DNA from: Dasypus novemcinctus
Lineage: Eukaryota > Chordata > Mammalia > Cingulata > Dasypodidae
Direction of reading: 5' to 3'
Length of the DNA: 64,000 nt
NCBI RefSeq assembly: GCF_030445035.2
Contig: NC_080704.1
Span: 22,982,499 to 23,046,498, forward strand
Positions 1 to 10,962 of the stretch are shown piece by piece (positions within the stretch are counted from its first letter, which is position 1; each line of letters opens with the position of its first letter). The notes beneath the pieces are model-generated. The model was given only the letters and a program-made list of their open reading frames with translations. It did no database searches and was not told the origin of the DNA. Position numbers and translations under genes: made by a program.

Positions 1-299
1 GAATCTGTGTTTCTCCCTGTTGCGTCATCTTGTTGGGTCAGCTCTCCGTGTGGGCAGCACCATTCCTGGGCAGGCTGCACTTTCTTTCGCACTGGGCGGC
101 TCTCCTTACAGGGCGCACTCCTTGCGCACGGGGCTCCCCTACGGGGGGGGGGGGCACCCCTGCATGGCACGGCACTCCTTGCATGCATCAGCACTGCGCA
201 TGGGCCAGCTGCACACGGGTCAAGGAGGCCCAGGGTTTGAACTGTGGACCTCCCATGTGGTAGGCGGACACCCTATCCACTGGGCCAAGTCCACTTCCC
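1..299 (-). mobile_element. DAS-type SINE, cut by the window edge
   Basis: This is the tRNA-like head and body of the standard SINE, read on the minus strand. The head lies at about 225-299, with an A-box-like stretch (TTGGCCCAGTGG type) and a B-box-like GGTTCAAACC-type motif that here reads ACAGTTCAAACC. The body contains the recurring GGCGCACTCCTTGCGC block. The A-rich tail is missing because the window begins inside the element. A run of 11 G at about 146-156 breaks the GGGGACACCCC motif. The copy sits inside the tail region of an older SINE that continues at 300. The family name is from memory. Confidence 0.85.
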
Positions 300-572
300 T
301 GTGTATTCTTCTGTGACCGATTCTATCCTTATCAGTGGCACCGGGAATCTGTGTCTCTTTTTGTTTCGTCATCTTGTTGTGTCAGCTCTCCATGTGTGTG
401 GCACCATTCCTGGGCAGGCTGCACTCTTTTCAGGCTGGGCGGCTCTCCTTACAGGGCGTGCTCCCTGCACGTGGGGCTCCCCTACGCAGGGACATCCCTG
501 CATGGCACGGCACTCCTTGTGTGCATCAGCACTGTGCATGGGCCACCTCCACACGGGTTTGAACCGGGGACG
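300..572 (-). mobile_element. DAS-type SINE fragment hosting the previous copy
   Basis: This second SINE has the same orientation. Its tail-side motif (GTGTATTCTTCTGTG) starts exactly where the copy at 1-299 ends, and its body runs to a degenerate B-box region near 551-570. The outer part of the tRNA head is lost. The order fits one SINE inserted into the tail half of another. The other half of the host and the TSD lie outside the window. Confidence 0.8.
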
Positions 573-1194
573 TGATCTCAACTCTTTCTTGAACTTCAGG
601 AAAGCAAACACCAAGTGCAATAACAGATGCATGAACATAGCAACGCGTAAAGCATGCTGGTGCCCACAAGGCCCTCAGTAAATGTAGATTCACGGGGCAG
701 GCTCCTTTGCTCCCATCCCCTTTTCAATTCTCCTTCTTAAGAGATATTCTGAGTGGAAGAAGAGAGCAGTATTCATTGGGCAAGGTAACACCAGGTCCAA
801 GCTCATCTGTGATCATGGAAGGAAGAGACCAGATTCTGGTTTGGGATAAGGATGGGCGAGAGATTGACAACTTGAGCTCAGGTCAAGCTTGCTTTGACTT
901 CTGTTTTCTCTCAGAGCAGCTAATAAGCCAGGCAAAGGATATATATGCAGCTCCCCATCACTTCCTTTGCTTGTCATAGTGGTCTTGGCAGCCTAAAAAC
1001 AGTGAGCTGTCCCCCAGATCAGAGTTGCTCAGAGTCATGGACACACTGCCTTTTAAACCCCAGCCATGCCAGTGCCCAGGAACACCTCACATAACCACAG
1101 GAGGCAGGGGTCTGGCACTCAGCAAACCCTGTCACCCAGGCCTAAAACCAAGCTCTGGTTCCTGCAATTCTTTCTGGGGCACTTTTGCATGGGA
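573..1194. other. Unassigned sequence, no gene
   Basis: I see no open frame with coding character and no recognisable repeat. There is a short purine-rich stretch near 750-780. Nothing here supports a gene. Confidence 0.5.
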
Positions 1195-1440
1195 GATTTG
1201 TCTTTTCACCCCCATTTATTAATTTTTTCCATCATTTATTTATCAGGATGGACACTTAAATATTTATTTTATATTTTGAGTTATAAACTAATATCAAGTA
1301 TGATATTGCTGCTCAAACTGTTCCAGCTTTGGCCATTGCGTGCTCTTTCCATTGGCTCCTGTGTGCCTTTGACATACCCCCAATCTTTGTGTTTTTCATG
1401 TGTTTTTTTTAAGCACTTTCTTATTTTCTAGCACTATGAG
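1195..1440 (-). mobile_element. Old L1M 3'-region fragment, antisense
   Basis: The stretch holds phrases such as CCAGCTTTGGCCATTG and AGCACTTTCTTATTTTCTAG, which I recall from the antisense 3' part of old mammalian L1M elements. It is strongly diverged and has no open frame of interest. The assignment rests on remembered consensus only. Confidence 0.4.
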
Positions 1441-2594
1441 TCTCTTTTAAAAAATAATAATTATTAATTTCTTCAGTCAGCTGAAATGCCCTGTGAGATT
1501 ACTGTACAGCGGGCAGGGAGGATTCAAGGATGAACTGGACTTGGCCCCTGCCTTCAAGCAACTCTCAAGAGACAGGCAAGAAAAGAGACAAACAAGACAG
1601 CATGGTGAGTGCTTTGGCAGAACGCGCAAGCTCAGGATGCCTGGCTCGGTGACATACACTCCTCTTGCTTCTTCCAAGTGTTTCTGTCTGGTTCTCTTAG
1701 GAGAAATCTTCAGCTCTGTGCCCTTGTCTCGGTCTCTGCTCAGTCGCTGCGCTTTTCTAGGTGGGGCGGTGTTGTGGAAAGAACATGGCGCCCACCACAC
1801 ATAAGCATCAGCGATCATCTACGTTGATATTCAACTCCGGAAGATGGCTCCTGACAAGCAAAAAAGGACTATGGCAGCCCATTTTTAGCCCTTCCCAACT
1901 CCCTTGGGCGTGGGTAGGTTATGGCTATGGAGAATAGAAAGGGAAAGTGAGTGAGAACGGCAGTTGCAGGAATTCTATTTCATTCCCTGCCGACCTGCAA
2001 CCTTATGGAAGGTCAGGGTCCCAGGAACCTGCGCTCTCAGCCCCCAGCTTCACATTTCCAAAGCCCGGCTCGTGGCCAGCCCTTGGTAAATCGACATCTG
2101 AGCAGTTATTATTTTTAGATTGCTCACTATATGTTCTGCTACTCAGTGTTATGTGATCATGTAATGAAATCCATGCCCTAATGCATTAACTAACTCTTTG
2201 AAGAAACCTTTCAATAGCATCTCCCCCTGTCTCCCCCTTCACAAAGAGCTGGCAAAAAGCTCCTGGACTTGAGTGCTAAATGTCGAACCATTAAAAATGC
2301 TGGTGAAAGCTATGAAGTCATCTAGTATTGACCTGAGAGAACATTTAGCACCATCTGATTTCTTCATCCTGACATCAACATGAAACGGACCTTACATGCC
2401 AATGAATCACTTTCCCTATTTAAGTTCACAGGGTTTGTCTAAAATAGCTCCCCTGGTACAAAATGGAAATTCAGTCCAAGGATCATACTGGTGAGTGGCA
2501 GACTCAAGCTTTATGCTGTCATCATAAGAAAAGGAGGGTTTCCTAAAATTAGACTTTGGGGGGTGGTGGTGATGGTGGAGTGGCAGTGCCTTCT
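1440..2594. other. Unassigned sequence, no gene
   Basis: The stretch has mixed composition. Overlapping open frames of about 100 codons occur on both strands near 1480-1820, but they show no motif and no splice context that I can trust. I see no repeat family. Confidence 0.45.
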
Positions 2595-2705
2595 TTAAAA
2601 AAATTATTGTGATAATATAAAATTTAATATATAGAAGATAAAATTTGCCATTTTAAAGATTTTTAAATGTACAATTCAGTGGCATTTACAGAAGGCACTG
2701 TAAAT
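2595..2705 (-). mobile_element. L1M 3'-end fragment, antisense
   Basis: The phrase GTACAATTCAGTGGCATTTA near 2669, and the preceding ATAAAATTTGCCATTTTAAA, match the well-known antisense L1M 3' end that recurs at 11.9 kb. The fragment is short and diverged. Confidence 0.55.
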
Positions 2706-2819
2706 TAGAAATCCACTTCCACTTGCACTACATTTCCTTAGTCCTTTATATTCTCCAATCATAGTGTGAGGAGCTTATTCAAAATGTAGAGTCTAGCCCC
2801 ATACTCAGGCACATTGATT

Positions 2820-3300
2820 TAGTTGGTGTGGTAGACGCTGTCGGGGTCCCGCCCATACTTCTTCAGCCCTTCCCATTTCGGTGCACACCGGCCTGACCGC
2901 TGACTCCCAGCACTGCATCTTTTTATTTTTAGCCAGAGTGCTGTGATTTGGCAGGTCAGGGAATTAATGCCACCTGAGTGCAGCTTCAGTCCATGATTGA
3001 AGGGAGTTGGCATACAAACACCTCTGCAACCTCACCTCTCCAGTGGGATCATTCTGAGAGGTGTGTACTATATTGTTTCCAAAGCTTCCCAGCTGGATTA
3101 AGCTCCAGTTGCCCACAATAGTAACTGGCTTGAGAGTGAGCCTTTTATTGGCTGCCTTCCCTTCCCCATCTCACTTCCTCACTCCCCTACCCATGTTTCC
3201 TGAGATCGCCTCCCAAATAACGACTTGCACTCAAAGCCTTGTCTCAGGGTCTGCTTCTGGGGGAAGCCAAACCGAGACAGTTGGTCTGGGGTGGACCGAG
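2820..3300 (-). repeat. Family X interspersed repeat (about 480 bp)
   Basis: The reverse complement starts with a TTCCCCCAGAAGCAGACCCTGAGACAAGG-like block at about 3270-3240 and ends near GACAGCGTCTACC at about 2838. The same order of motifs occurs on the plus strand at 25.3 kb and 29.4 kb, and partly at 33.1 and 58.7 kb. The motifs are: GAAGCAG..CTGAGACAAGG, CAAGTAGTTTATTTGGGAGG, ATCCCAGGAAGC, and ACAGCGTCTA. Size and spread suggest an old LTR or DNA-transposon family. I cannot name it safely. Confidence 0.65.
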
Positions 3301-3767
3301 TAATCTGTATTCTTACCAAGCATGGTAGGATGATTCTGAAGCACATGACATCACATATGACATTTTGAGAAACACTGCTCTGAGAGAGTTTTATGATAAC
3401 TGGATGTAAGGTTATTAGCATCCTTTTTAAATTGGTCTACCACTTTCTACAGCCTTTGCATTTCCCTCAAGTCTTATGACTGTTGCTTGGGGAGATGGAT
3501 AGAGAGGGAGAGGGAAGATTTATCAGCTTGGTCTCTTCTCTCCAGGTGAGTGGAAAGCCAGACTGTGTCCAGTTAGGTCTCCACAGGAGGTCAGGGTACA
3601 TTAAGGGGACTTGGAGACAAACTGAAGGGACCATTCCTGAAAGAGCTATCCCAGAGAGCACGGAGGGAGGAGAAAGAAAAATCACGAAATAAAATAAGAC
3701 TGCCAAGTGTTGGGACAGTAGGTTAGCTGGATCACAAACCGGAAGTGCTGAGTCAAAATGAAGTCAG
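3301..3767. other. Unassigned sequence, no gene
   Basis: This sequence lies between the family X repeat and the L1 tail. Short open frames occur on both strands near 3470-3700 but have no recognisable features. Confidence 0.45.
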
Positions 3768-4545
3768 CACAAGGCCATGAAGCCCACTCAACTGGGACAG
3801 AATGGCCTCTTCAACAAATGGTGCTCAGAGAACAGTATACCCATATCCAAAAGAATGAGAGAGGAACACCATCTCACACCCTATACAAAAATTAACTCAA
3901 GGTGGACCAAAGCTCTACATATAAGAGCCAAGACCATAAAGCTCCTAGAAGATAATGTAGGGGACATCTATGAGATCATGTAGTAGGAAATGGTTTCATA
4001 AATTTTATACCCAAAGCAAGTGTAACAAAAGAAAAAAATAGATAAGTGGGACCTCCTCAAAATTAAAAACTTTTGTGCTTCAAAGGAGTTTTCCCAGAAA
4101 GTAAAAAGCAGCCTAGTCAATGGGAGAAAATATTTGGTAACCACCTATCTGATAAGGGTCTAATATCCAGTGCATATGAAGAAATCCTACACCTCGAAAA
4201 TAAAAAGACAAACAATACCTTTAAAAAATGGGCAAGAGATTTGAATAGACACTTCTCCAAAGAAGAAATACAAATAGCTAAAAAGTACATGAAAAGAAGC
4301 TCAACATCACTACCTGTTAGGGAAATGCAAATCAAAACTACAATGAGATACCATCTTATACCCATTAGACTGGCGGCTATTAGATTTGGAGAACTACAAG
4401 TGTTGGAGAGGATGTGGAAGAATGGGAACAGTGCTGGTGGGAATGTAGAATGGTGCAGTCTGTGTGGAGCACAGTTCGGCGGTTCCAAGAAAGCTAACTG
4501 TAGAATTGCCATATGATCCAGCAATCCCACTGCTGGGTATATCCA
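3768..4545 (+). pseudogene. L1 ORF2 C-terminal remnant
   Basis: This is the 3' end of an L1 reverse-transcriptase ORF (ORF2), in the region after the reverse-transcriptase domain. Recognisable peptide pieces are [17 protein letters not shown] near 4117-4170, [17 protein letters not shown] near 4226-4275, and [12 protein letters not shown] near 4319-4354. All are standard L1 ORF2 C-terminal phrases. A 147-codon frame (4073-4516) survives, but the upstream part is broken by stops and shifts. The element is truncated at its 5' side near 3768, where it starts in the ACTCAACTGGGACAGAATGG segment. It is a dead copy that continues into the 3' UTR at 4546-5300. Confidence 0.85.
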
Positions 4546-5300
4546 TGGAACTGGGGGGAGGGCTGGAGGAAGGAACTGGTGAACTCTGGGGATTTGTAGG
4601 TATGTGGTTAAAACTACAATGGTGGGAATAATCAGATACGGCGAGGGCGGGTTGCTGGTGTAGGGCTTTGGTGGTGCGGGGGATATATGGGATAGGGCAC
4701 ACCTGGGGCATGCCTTTATGGCATATGAAAGTGTTCATCTTGTCATAGTTTGTAATCTCAGTGGGTGTAGACCCACACAATAAACAAGGAAATAGTAAAA
4801 ATCTCATCCTGGGGACTCCTGCTATGTTCTCAATTAGAGGGGCAGGAATCTCTCAAGAACACAGGCATACCAATACATCAAGCCCTCAATATTAATGCAT
4901 GTAACTATGAACCTTATTCTTCAAAAATTAAAACTTAATGGTTACCATAGGTTCCGAAGGGAGAGGGAGGAAAGAATAGAATAGATGGAACAAAGGGCAT
5001 TTTTAGGGCACTGGAATTATTCTGCATGATCTTGCAATGGAGGATACAAATCATTATAAATTTTGTTGAAATCTTAATAGTGTTCAGAAAAATATGTAAT
5101 CCATAATGTAAACCATTGATCATTGTTAGTAGCAATGCGTCAATATTTGCTCATCAATTGTAACAAATGTACCATTCTCATATAAGATGTTGTTAATAGG
5201 GGAAAATGTGAGAAGGGGAGGGGGTGGGGTATAGGGGAATCCCCGATATTTTCTATGTGACTTTTCTGTGACCTAAAGCTTCTTAGAAAATAAAGCAAAA
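4546..5300 (+). mobile_element. L1 3' UTR (first copy of a long UTR type)
   Basis: Collinear with the ORF2 remnant upstream, this UTR shares ordered blocks with 5.44-7.06 kb. They include CACCTGGGGCATGCCTTTAT (4698 and 5548), ATCCTGGGRAGTCCTGCTA, a GGAGAGGGAGGAAAGAATAG-like block, CATCAATTGTAACAAATGTACC (5152 and 6918) and the terminal GTGACCTAAAGCTTCTTAGAAAATAAAG. The GGGGTATAGGGGAATCCCC block near 5227 is the G-rich stretch before the A-rich end. It lacks the roughly 860 bp middle module present in the neighbour. Confidence 0.8.
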
Positions 5301-5439
5301 CAAAGAAGATACTGGTGAGACATACAGAAGAAATTGTCACTATACATAAAAGATAACATATCTTATGGTGATGAAAGACATAACAAAATTTTTAAATTAT
5401 TTTTAGATTTTATTATTTATTTATTTATTATTGTATTTA

Positions 5440-7055
5440 AAATTTTTTTTGCCTTTGTTTTTGGGGAGGTTTTGGATTGCAGAAGGGTTGCAACTGTGGC
5501 AAGGTAAGATCACTGTTGCAGGGTGTCAGGATGGGGGATGTGTGGGGAGGGATGCACCTGGGGCATGCCTTTATGGAACTTAAATATGTTCAAGTGGTCA
5601 TGTGATGTTGTCTCGGTGGGTGGAGACTCACACTATAACTGAAAGAATATTGAATTCCCATCCTGGGAAGTCCTGCTACATTTTCCAAAATAGCAACAAG
5701 AATCCCTAGAGTACATGGGCAGTGCCTAGCAAAGGAGGACAGACCAATATGCCAGTCCTTTGATATTGATGCTTGTACTTATGAACCCTGTTCTTGTGAA
5801 ATTGAAAGTTAGCCTAGTAATATATATTGCCAAAGAGTTACCTCCTGAAAGCCTCTTTGTTGCTCAAATGTGGCCTGTCTCTAAGCCAAACTCAGCATAT
5901 AAACATACTAACTCCCCCCCACCCCCTTCCAGCATGGGACATGACTCCTGGGGATGAGCCATCCTGGCACCGAGGGGTTACTATCAAATGCCAACTAGTG
6001 ATGCATTTGGAAAGAGATCTTGACCAAAAGGGGAAAATATTAAATACAAATCAGTTTTTAGGGCTAAGAGATTTCAAAGTGAGTCAGGAGATCATTCCAG
6101 AAATTACACTTATGCACATCTCAGCAGGATCTCATTGACTGCCACAGTAAACAGTGCCTCAAACAGGGGGGCTCCTGTGGGCTCTAGAGACATCCAGACA
6201 CTATAGGCAGGGCAGACAATCTCAGGAATTTGTCACCCTGTCAGTGGGCCTTACTTTGGAATATATGTTCCCCTATGTACCAGTTAGATTCAATAATTTC
6301 CTTACACATGACTCTTCTGCCCCTTTTATCTGAATCTATAATTAGCATTATATCCAGTAAATATATGTCCCAGAGACTTAAATTTTCAGTCTGTTCAAAT
6401 GCTAGCTGAGCCTTGAATCTCAACAGAGTTGCAATACCTACTCTCCAGTTCATTGGACTTGCCCAGGACAACTAACAAAAAGATGATGATGGACAACACC
6501 CATTCCAAAAAACAGAGAATCTACAACTCTAAGCAAGACTGCATCCATCTGCCACATGGAATCTAAGCCCCCCTCTCAATCAGAAGCAGGGTGGGCATCA
6601 TCATTCCAAAATCCTCAGGTTTGAAGAATGAAGAAACATAAGGGGGGAATGCAACTATGGACTAAAGTAGACTTATTATTCTAGCAATGGAAGAACTTGC
6701 AACATTGTTATAAAGACAGTGATCACCAGAGATTCTGAGGGGAGAGAGAAGGAAGAATAGGTGTAACATGGGGCATTTTTGGAACATTGGAATTGTTTTG
6801 AATGACAGTGCAATGACGGATACTGGCTGTTATACGTTTTGTCAAAATCTATAAAAATGTGTGGTGCAAAGTGTAAACTGTAGCCCATGGTTAACAACAA
6901 TGCTTCAATCTGTGTTCATCAATTGTAACAAATGTACCACATTAATGAAAGATGTTGTTAATGGGCAGAAGTGTGGGAGGGGTATATGGGAATCCCCTAT
7001 ATTTTCTATGTATCATTTATATAATGTAAAGCTTCTTTAAAATAAAAATAAGGTC
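5440..7055 (+). mobile_element. Long L1 3' UTR (about 1.6 kb), 5'-truncated
   Basis: No ORF2 sequence is visible. The element begins inside the UTR and ends at an A-rich stretch with AATAAAAATAAGG near 7041-7051. It shares both ends with the UTR at 4546-5300 but adds a middle module (about 5800-6660). That module contains CATGGGACATGACTCCTGGG near 5933 and TTCATTGGACTTGCCCAGG near 6450. The same module occurs, inverted, at 41.97-43.36 kb, which ties together two 3'-UTR types that look different at their ends. Confidence 0.8.
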
Positions 7056-7597
7056 AGTGAAGCAAAGTAACAGGCTGAGCAGGTAATGAGAGCCGTGGGT
7101 TGAAATCCTATTCAGGATTAATCACATGATTGCTACTGGTTCCCTCTGGAATTTCCATCGTATGTATTTGATGTTCCCTACTGAGCTTGGGGCAGACTAG
7201 TAGAGATGATCCCCAAGACAGACTAAACATGTGATTGCAGTACACTCACACACACGTACACGCATGCACACGCACACCCATTTGAAGGACTTGCGTATTT
7301 GGAGACTACTCTGAAGAAGACATTAAAGAAAAAAGGAGAACTATGTTGGACTCCCTGACACTTATTTTCTGGTTAGTGTGGCTTTTATCCTGCATTACAT
7401 GGCTTTTCAGGGTCTAGAGCCTCTAATGGCCTTAAACTGGTTGTGGACAGACCCTGAAAGAGACAGAGCCCAGTAGGCAGCAGCCAAAGAGCCACGGAAC
7501 TGCCCGTTGTCCTGAATCCAACCTAGAGTGTCCATTTCAGCGTATGAGCTGGTACCTGTTTTACTACTAAAGTCTCCAAGTGAAGCCCCAGCTCATC
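7056..7597. other. Unassigned sequence with a CA-rich tract
   Basis: An imperfect CA/CG-rich microsatellite lies at about 7243-7281. The rest shows no gene or repeat I recognise. The segment 7585-7597 is the left TSD of the next element. Confidence 0.5.
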
Positions 7598-8036
7598 AGT
7601 TTTGTTTTTCTTTTTTTATTATTATTACTTTCTTTGTAAATAGTATTTTTTTGAAGATACATATATCACAAAAAATGTTACATTAAAAAATATAAGAAGT
7701 TCCTTTATACCCGCCCCCACCCCACTCCTCCCACACCAACAGCCTCCCCCATCATTGTGGCACACTCATTGCATTTGGTGAACACATTTTGGAGCACTGC
7801 TGCACCACACAGATAATAGCTTACCCTGTAGTCCACATTCTTCCCCAGTACATTCAGTGGGTTATGACAGGATATATGAAGTTCACAATCTGACCCTGCA
7901 ATATCATTTAGAACAACTCGAAGTCCCCAAAATGCCCCCACATCACATCTCTTCTTCCCTCTCCCTGCCCTCAGCAACTATTGTGGCCATTTTCTCCACC
8001 TGAGTGCTACAATTTCTTTTATTACTAGTCACAGTA
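7598..8036 (-). mobile_element. 5'-truncated L1 3' end with TSD
   Basis: On the minus strand it ends in ATGTAACATTTTTTGTG and an A/T-rich tail at 7600-7690. It carries the G-rich block (antisense CCCGCCCCCACCCCACTCC) and the conserved antisense phrase GGAGCACTGCTGCACCACAC at 7790-7809. The flanks repeat GCCCCAGCTCATC (7585-7597) and GCCCAGCTCATC (8037-8048), which is the expected 12-13 bp TSD of an L1 insertion. Confidence 0.85.
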
Positions 8037-8048
8037 GCCCAGCTCATC

Positions 8049-8499
8049 TGACTAAGACTAAGACCCTGTTAAACTCTCTCCAGGTCCTCTTCCTTGAAAG
8101 AGTTGCATTATGTCCTTTGTGTCTCCAGCTACTGGCTGGGACTGGGTTCCTCCTAGAACCCACTGAAATCAAGATGCTGCCACTCTTGTTGAACTTGTCT
8201 AGAGCCTTCCAATCTTGGGCTTCTGCCCAGTAGATCATGAGATAACCTTGGCTATTCATGCCATCTGGACAGGGCCTGAAACATTGTGATGTAGATTGTT
8301 GGCCTCTTTCCTTGGGGTCAGCCTTGTGGACCACTCATAAAATTTAGTCAAACCCCACTGAGCCCTGCTACGTTGCTTCAAGATCCCAGCAGGTCTTGTA
8401 GCTGAGCATGCATGGTTAATTGAAAACAAAAAGCTTTAAAAAGTAATTACAAATCGCGTGAATTCTCCCAATGGATCTTCATCTGTTTTTTCATTGGTG
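8049..8499. other. Unassigned sequence, no gene
   Basis: A 96-codon frame runs on the minus strand (8044-8334) without motifs. I see no repeat that I can name. Confidence 0.4.
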
Positions 8500-8575
8500 T
8501 ATCCCAAGCCTTTTGAACAGTGCCTGGCACAGTAGGTGTTCAGTCAAAATTTGTTGAATAGATGAATGATGTGAT
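8500..8575 (+). mobile_element. L2 3'-end fragment
   Basis: CAGTGCCTGGCACAGTAGGT followed by CAAAATTTGTTGAATAGATGAATGA matches the familiar 3' terminus of the LINE2 family, which ends in tandem GAATGA-like repeats. Confidence 0.65.
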
Positions 8576-9183
8576 GTTGACAAGGAAGAAAAGGAATATG
8601 GCATGTCACATAGGGATCTTTTCGATTAGCTCAGATATGTATGTATTTTAAATGGAAGGGGGACTAGATATAACTGTTTTATGACGAGTCTCAACTCAGT
8701 AGGAGTAGTAACATCAAAGTGCTTTATTTATCTTTAATCCCTGCTTCCCACTGTGCTCTGTCTTACTGCCTTTTTCATTTTCTCAGTAACAAACATCTTG
8801 GGCAGATTCCATAACTTTCTGGTTACTTTTGATCACTCGAAGCCCAGTCCAGTTTAAAATTTCCTTCTTAACTTTGATTTAAATCTCATTTCCTCTCCTT
8901 GCCCAAGTCCAAGTTTGAGTGGCTGGGTCCAGCTCTAAAAGAAATCTGTTCCCCTCCTTTCCAAGGCCTAGCTCACCAAGCATGCTGAGGTGGGAGAGGA
9001 AAAGAGACAAGGGTCTCTTTACTTAATGGGCCTCTCTCTGTCGGTTATTGTGGCTTCTTTCCCAAAAATGTAGAAGAAAGCCACTCAGTGGCTTCTTTGG
9101 CGCACACTACATGGCCCTTGCATCCTCTGGTGGTGGCCTTCCAAACTCGCTTTCCCATGGCTCACATGGTGGGTTCCTTAGGG
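8576..9183. other. Unassigned sequence, no gene
   Basis: Mixed sequence upstream of the hAT element. No supported feature. Confidence 0.4.
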
Positions 9184-9279
9184 CAGTGGTTCTCAGAGAC
9201 CCTTTCTTTGGTCCATGAGTTAAAAATATTTTCATGTTAGTATGAAGCTGTTACTTGCGTTTTTCACTATGTTGGTGCT

Positions 9280-10555
9280 TGCACTGATGGTGCAAAATCA
9301 GTGACGGAACAAACTGCCGGTGCCTAAGCACAAATCAAGGCAGTGGCACGGGACTGCATTAGTAGTCATTGTTTCCTTCATTGCTGTGCCCTCCCAGTAA
9401 GAAAACAAAACAAAATCCAATGGCAATTAAGGGTGCCCTTGACGAGGTAGTACTAATTATTAATTGCATTACATCTTGACCTCTGAGTACATGCCTTTCG
9501 GATAATCTGTGTAACAAAATGGGAAGTATGCATAAGGTACTTCTGTTGCATACCTGCAGTACGATGGTTGTCTGGACAAAAATTAAGTGTGTGACTGTTT
9601 AAGTTGCAAACTGCACTGGCCATTTATTTTCCTGGAACATCAATTTCACTTGGAAGAATGCTTGACAGGCGAACTATGGTTATTTAGGCTTGGGTATTTG
9701 GCAGTGGCCGTCATTTTCTTGCAAAATGATTGAAGTAAATCTGTCACTTCAAGGAAAACAACTGACAGTATTTGTTGTCGATGATAAAATTTGAGCTTCC
9801 AAGCAAAAATAAAAAATTTGGAAAATTTGTATCCCAAGATTGTGAACTTGACAGCTTCCCAGTACTTAAAAACTTTTCTGGTAAGATCAATGGTGGTAGT
9901 AACAATCGTGACTTTTCAAACTTGTATAATGAAATGTGTCAACACTTGGATGATCTGCATAACTCAGCGAGTCAATATTTTCCAAATGGTCAATGCATAA
10001 CGCTACAAAATCATGTATGGGTAAAAGAGCTGTTCAAAATGCAAGATGGACCAATGGATTTTAATGCAACAGAGTAGGGAATGTTCGCTTGTTAGGCATT
10101 CAGATTTCACATTGTAACAAATCCTGAAGAAACTATCTCTGACAGACCAGGAGCAGTTCATACCTGCTGCTAAGATTTTTGCTACAGATACAAAAGAAAG
10201 AAGATCCTTGTGCTTTCTGTCTGTCTGGTTGTGGCAGTCAAGATTGAATGGGGGAATTCTAAAAACACGGGGAAGAGGAAATAATCTTTGAAACTCAGAA
10301 ATAAACAGCAAAAAAGAAAAAGAAAAAAGAAGAAACTATCTCTTGTTGAGTTTTGGTGTAGCATCAAAGAAGAGTATCTGTAGTTACCTGGGAAAGCTAT
10401 TGAAATGCTCTTCCCTTTTCCAACTACATATCTGCCAAGGGCAGATTTTCTTCATGCTCTTCAACAAAACCAACATACTGCAACAGATTGAATGCAGAAG
10501 CAGATAGAAAAAATAGCAAGATTTGCAAAAATGTAAAACAATGCCACTCACTAAA
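9280..10555 (+). pseudogene. hAT-Charlie transposase C-terminal half, decayed
   Basis: This was the catalytic and hATC dimerisation part of a cut-and-paste transposase. In the shifted plus frames I can read DGAKSVTEQTAGA near 9288, SLQGKQLTVFVVDDKI near 9745-9790 (broken by a stop between the two), then an open stretch at 9772-10077. That stretch has DCELDSFPVLKNF, SQYFPNGQCITLQNHVWVK and MDFNATE. After the insert the frame resumes with VEFWCSIKEEYL near 10347 and LFPFPTTYL near 10408. These match the domesticated and fossil hAT-Charlie/ZBED-like proteins as I remember them. Several stops and frameshifts, a missing N-terminal BED finger and the insertion make it non-functional. The surviving 101-codon frame is chance preservation unless cross-species data show otherwise. 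Confidence 0.8.
10141..10328 (+). mobile_element. Short retroposed transcript-like insert with exact 15 bp TSD
   Basis: The 15-mer GAAGAAACTATCTCT occurs at 10126-10140 and again at 10329-10343, exactly flanking 188 bp. The insert ends with AGAAATAAACAGC followed by an A-rich tail (about 10310-10328), so it carries a polyadenylation-type AATAAA near its end. It interrupts the transposase reading path, which resumes collinearly on the other side. I do not recognise its source. It lacks the SINE head, so a 5'-truncated processed mRNA or L1-mobilised transcript end is the best reading. Confidence 0.8.
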
Positions 10556-10786
10556 TTTCAGTTTTGGAAGATACATTTTTCATAAAAATATGTTATGTTA
10601 ACATGCAGTGGACATTATTGTTCTTTTAAAATAATCAACCAATACATACAAAAAATTCTCAGTTTTAATTTCAAATACAGTAAATATTAAATGTTAAAAC
10701 CTACATAAACAAAAGCTTTGCGGGATCTTCAGTAATTTTGAAGAGTTCACAAGACTGCTAAGACCAAAAACTTTGAGAACTCTGGA

Positions 10787-10962
10787 TTTAGAGTTTTGCA
10801 ACTCCAAGTTGGTCCACAGACCAGCAGAATCTGTATCACCTGGGAGCTTCTTAGAAACGCGGAGTCCTGCCCTGGACCTATTGAATCAGGATCTGCACTT
10901 TAATAAGTTCCCCCGGGGATCCATAGGCACGGGAAAGTTTGAGAAGTGCTGCCTGCCATAGA
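10787..10962 (+). mobile_element. MER5A-like non-autonomous hAT-Charlie element
   Basis: Phrases such as TGGTCCACAGACCAGCAGAA, TATCACCTGGGAGCTTCTTA, TGAATCAGGATCTGCACTTT and the terminal AAAGTTTGAGAAGTGCTG match MER5A, a 190 bp Charlie derivative. It directly abuts the larger Charlie fossil. Confidence 0.75.

Larger units (their letters stand above)
9184..10787 (+). mobile_element. hAT-Charlie DNA transposon fossil
   Basis: The left end starts with CAGTGGTTCTCAGAGACC at about 9186. The right end carries the inverted counterpart, AACTTTGAGAACTCTG at 10770-10785. Both are typical of hAT-Charlie terminal inverted repeats. Between them lies a decayed transposase-coding region (9280-10555) and a later retroposed insert (10141-10328). 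I could not confirm the 8 bp TSD. Confidence 0.8.
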
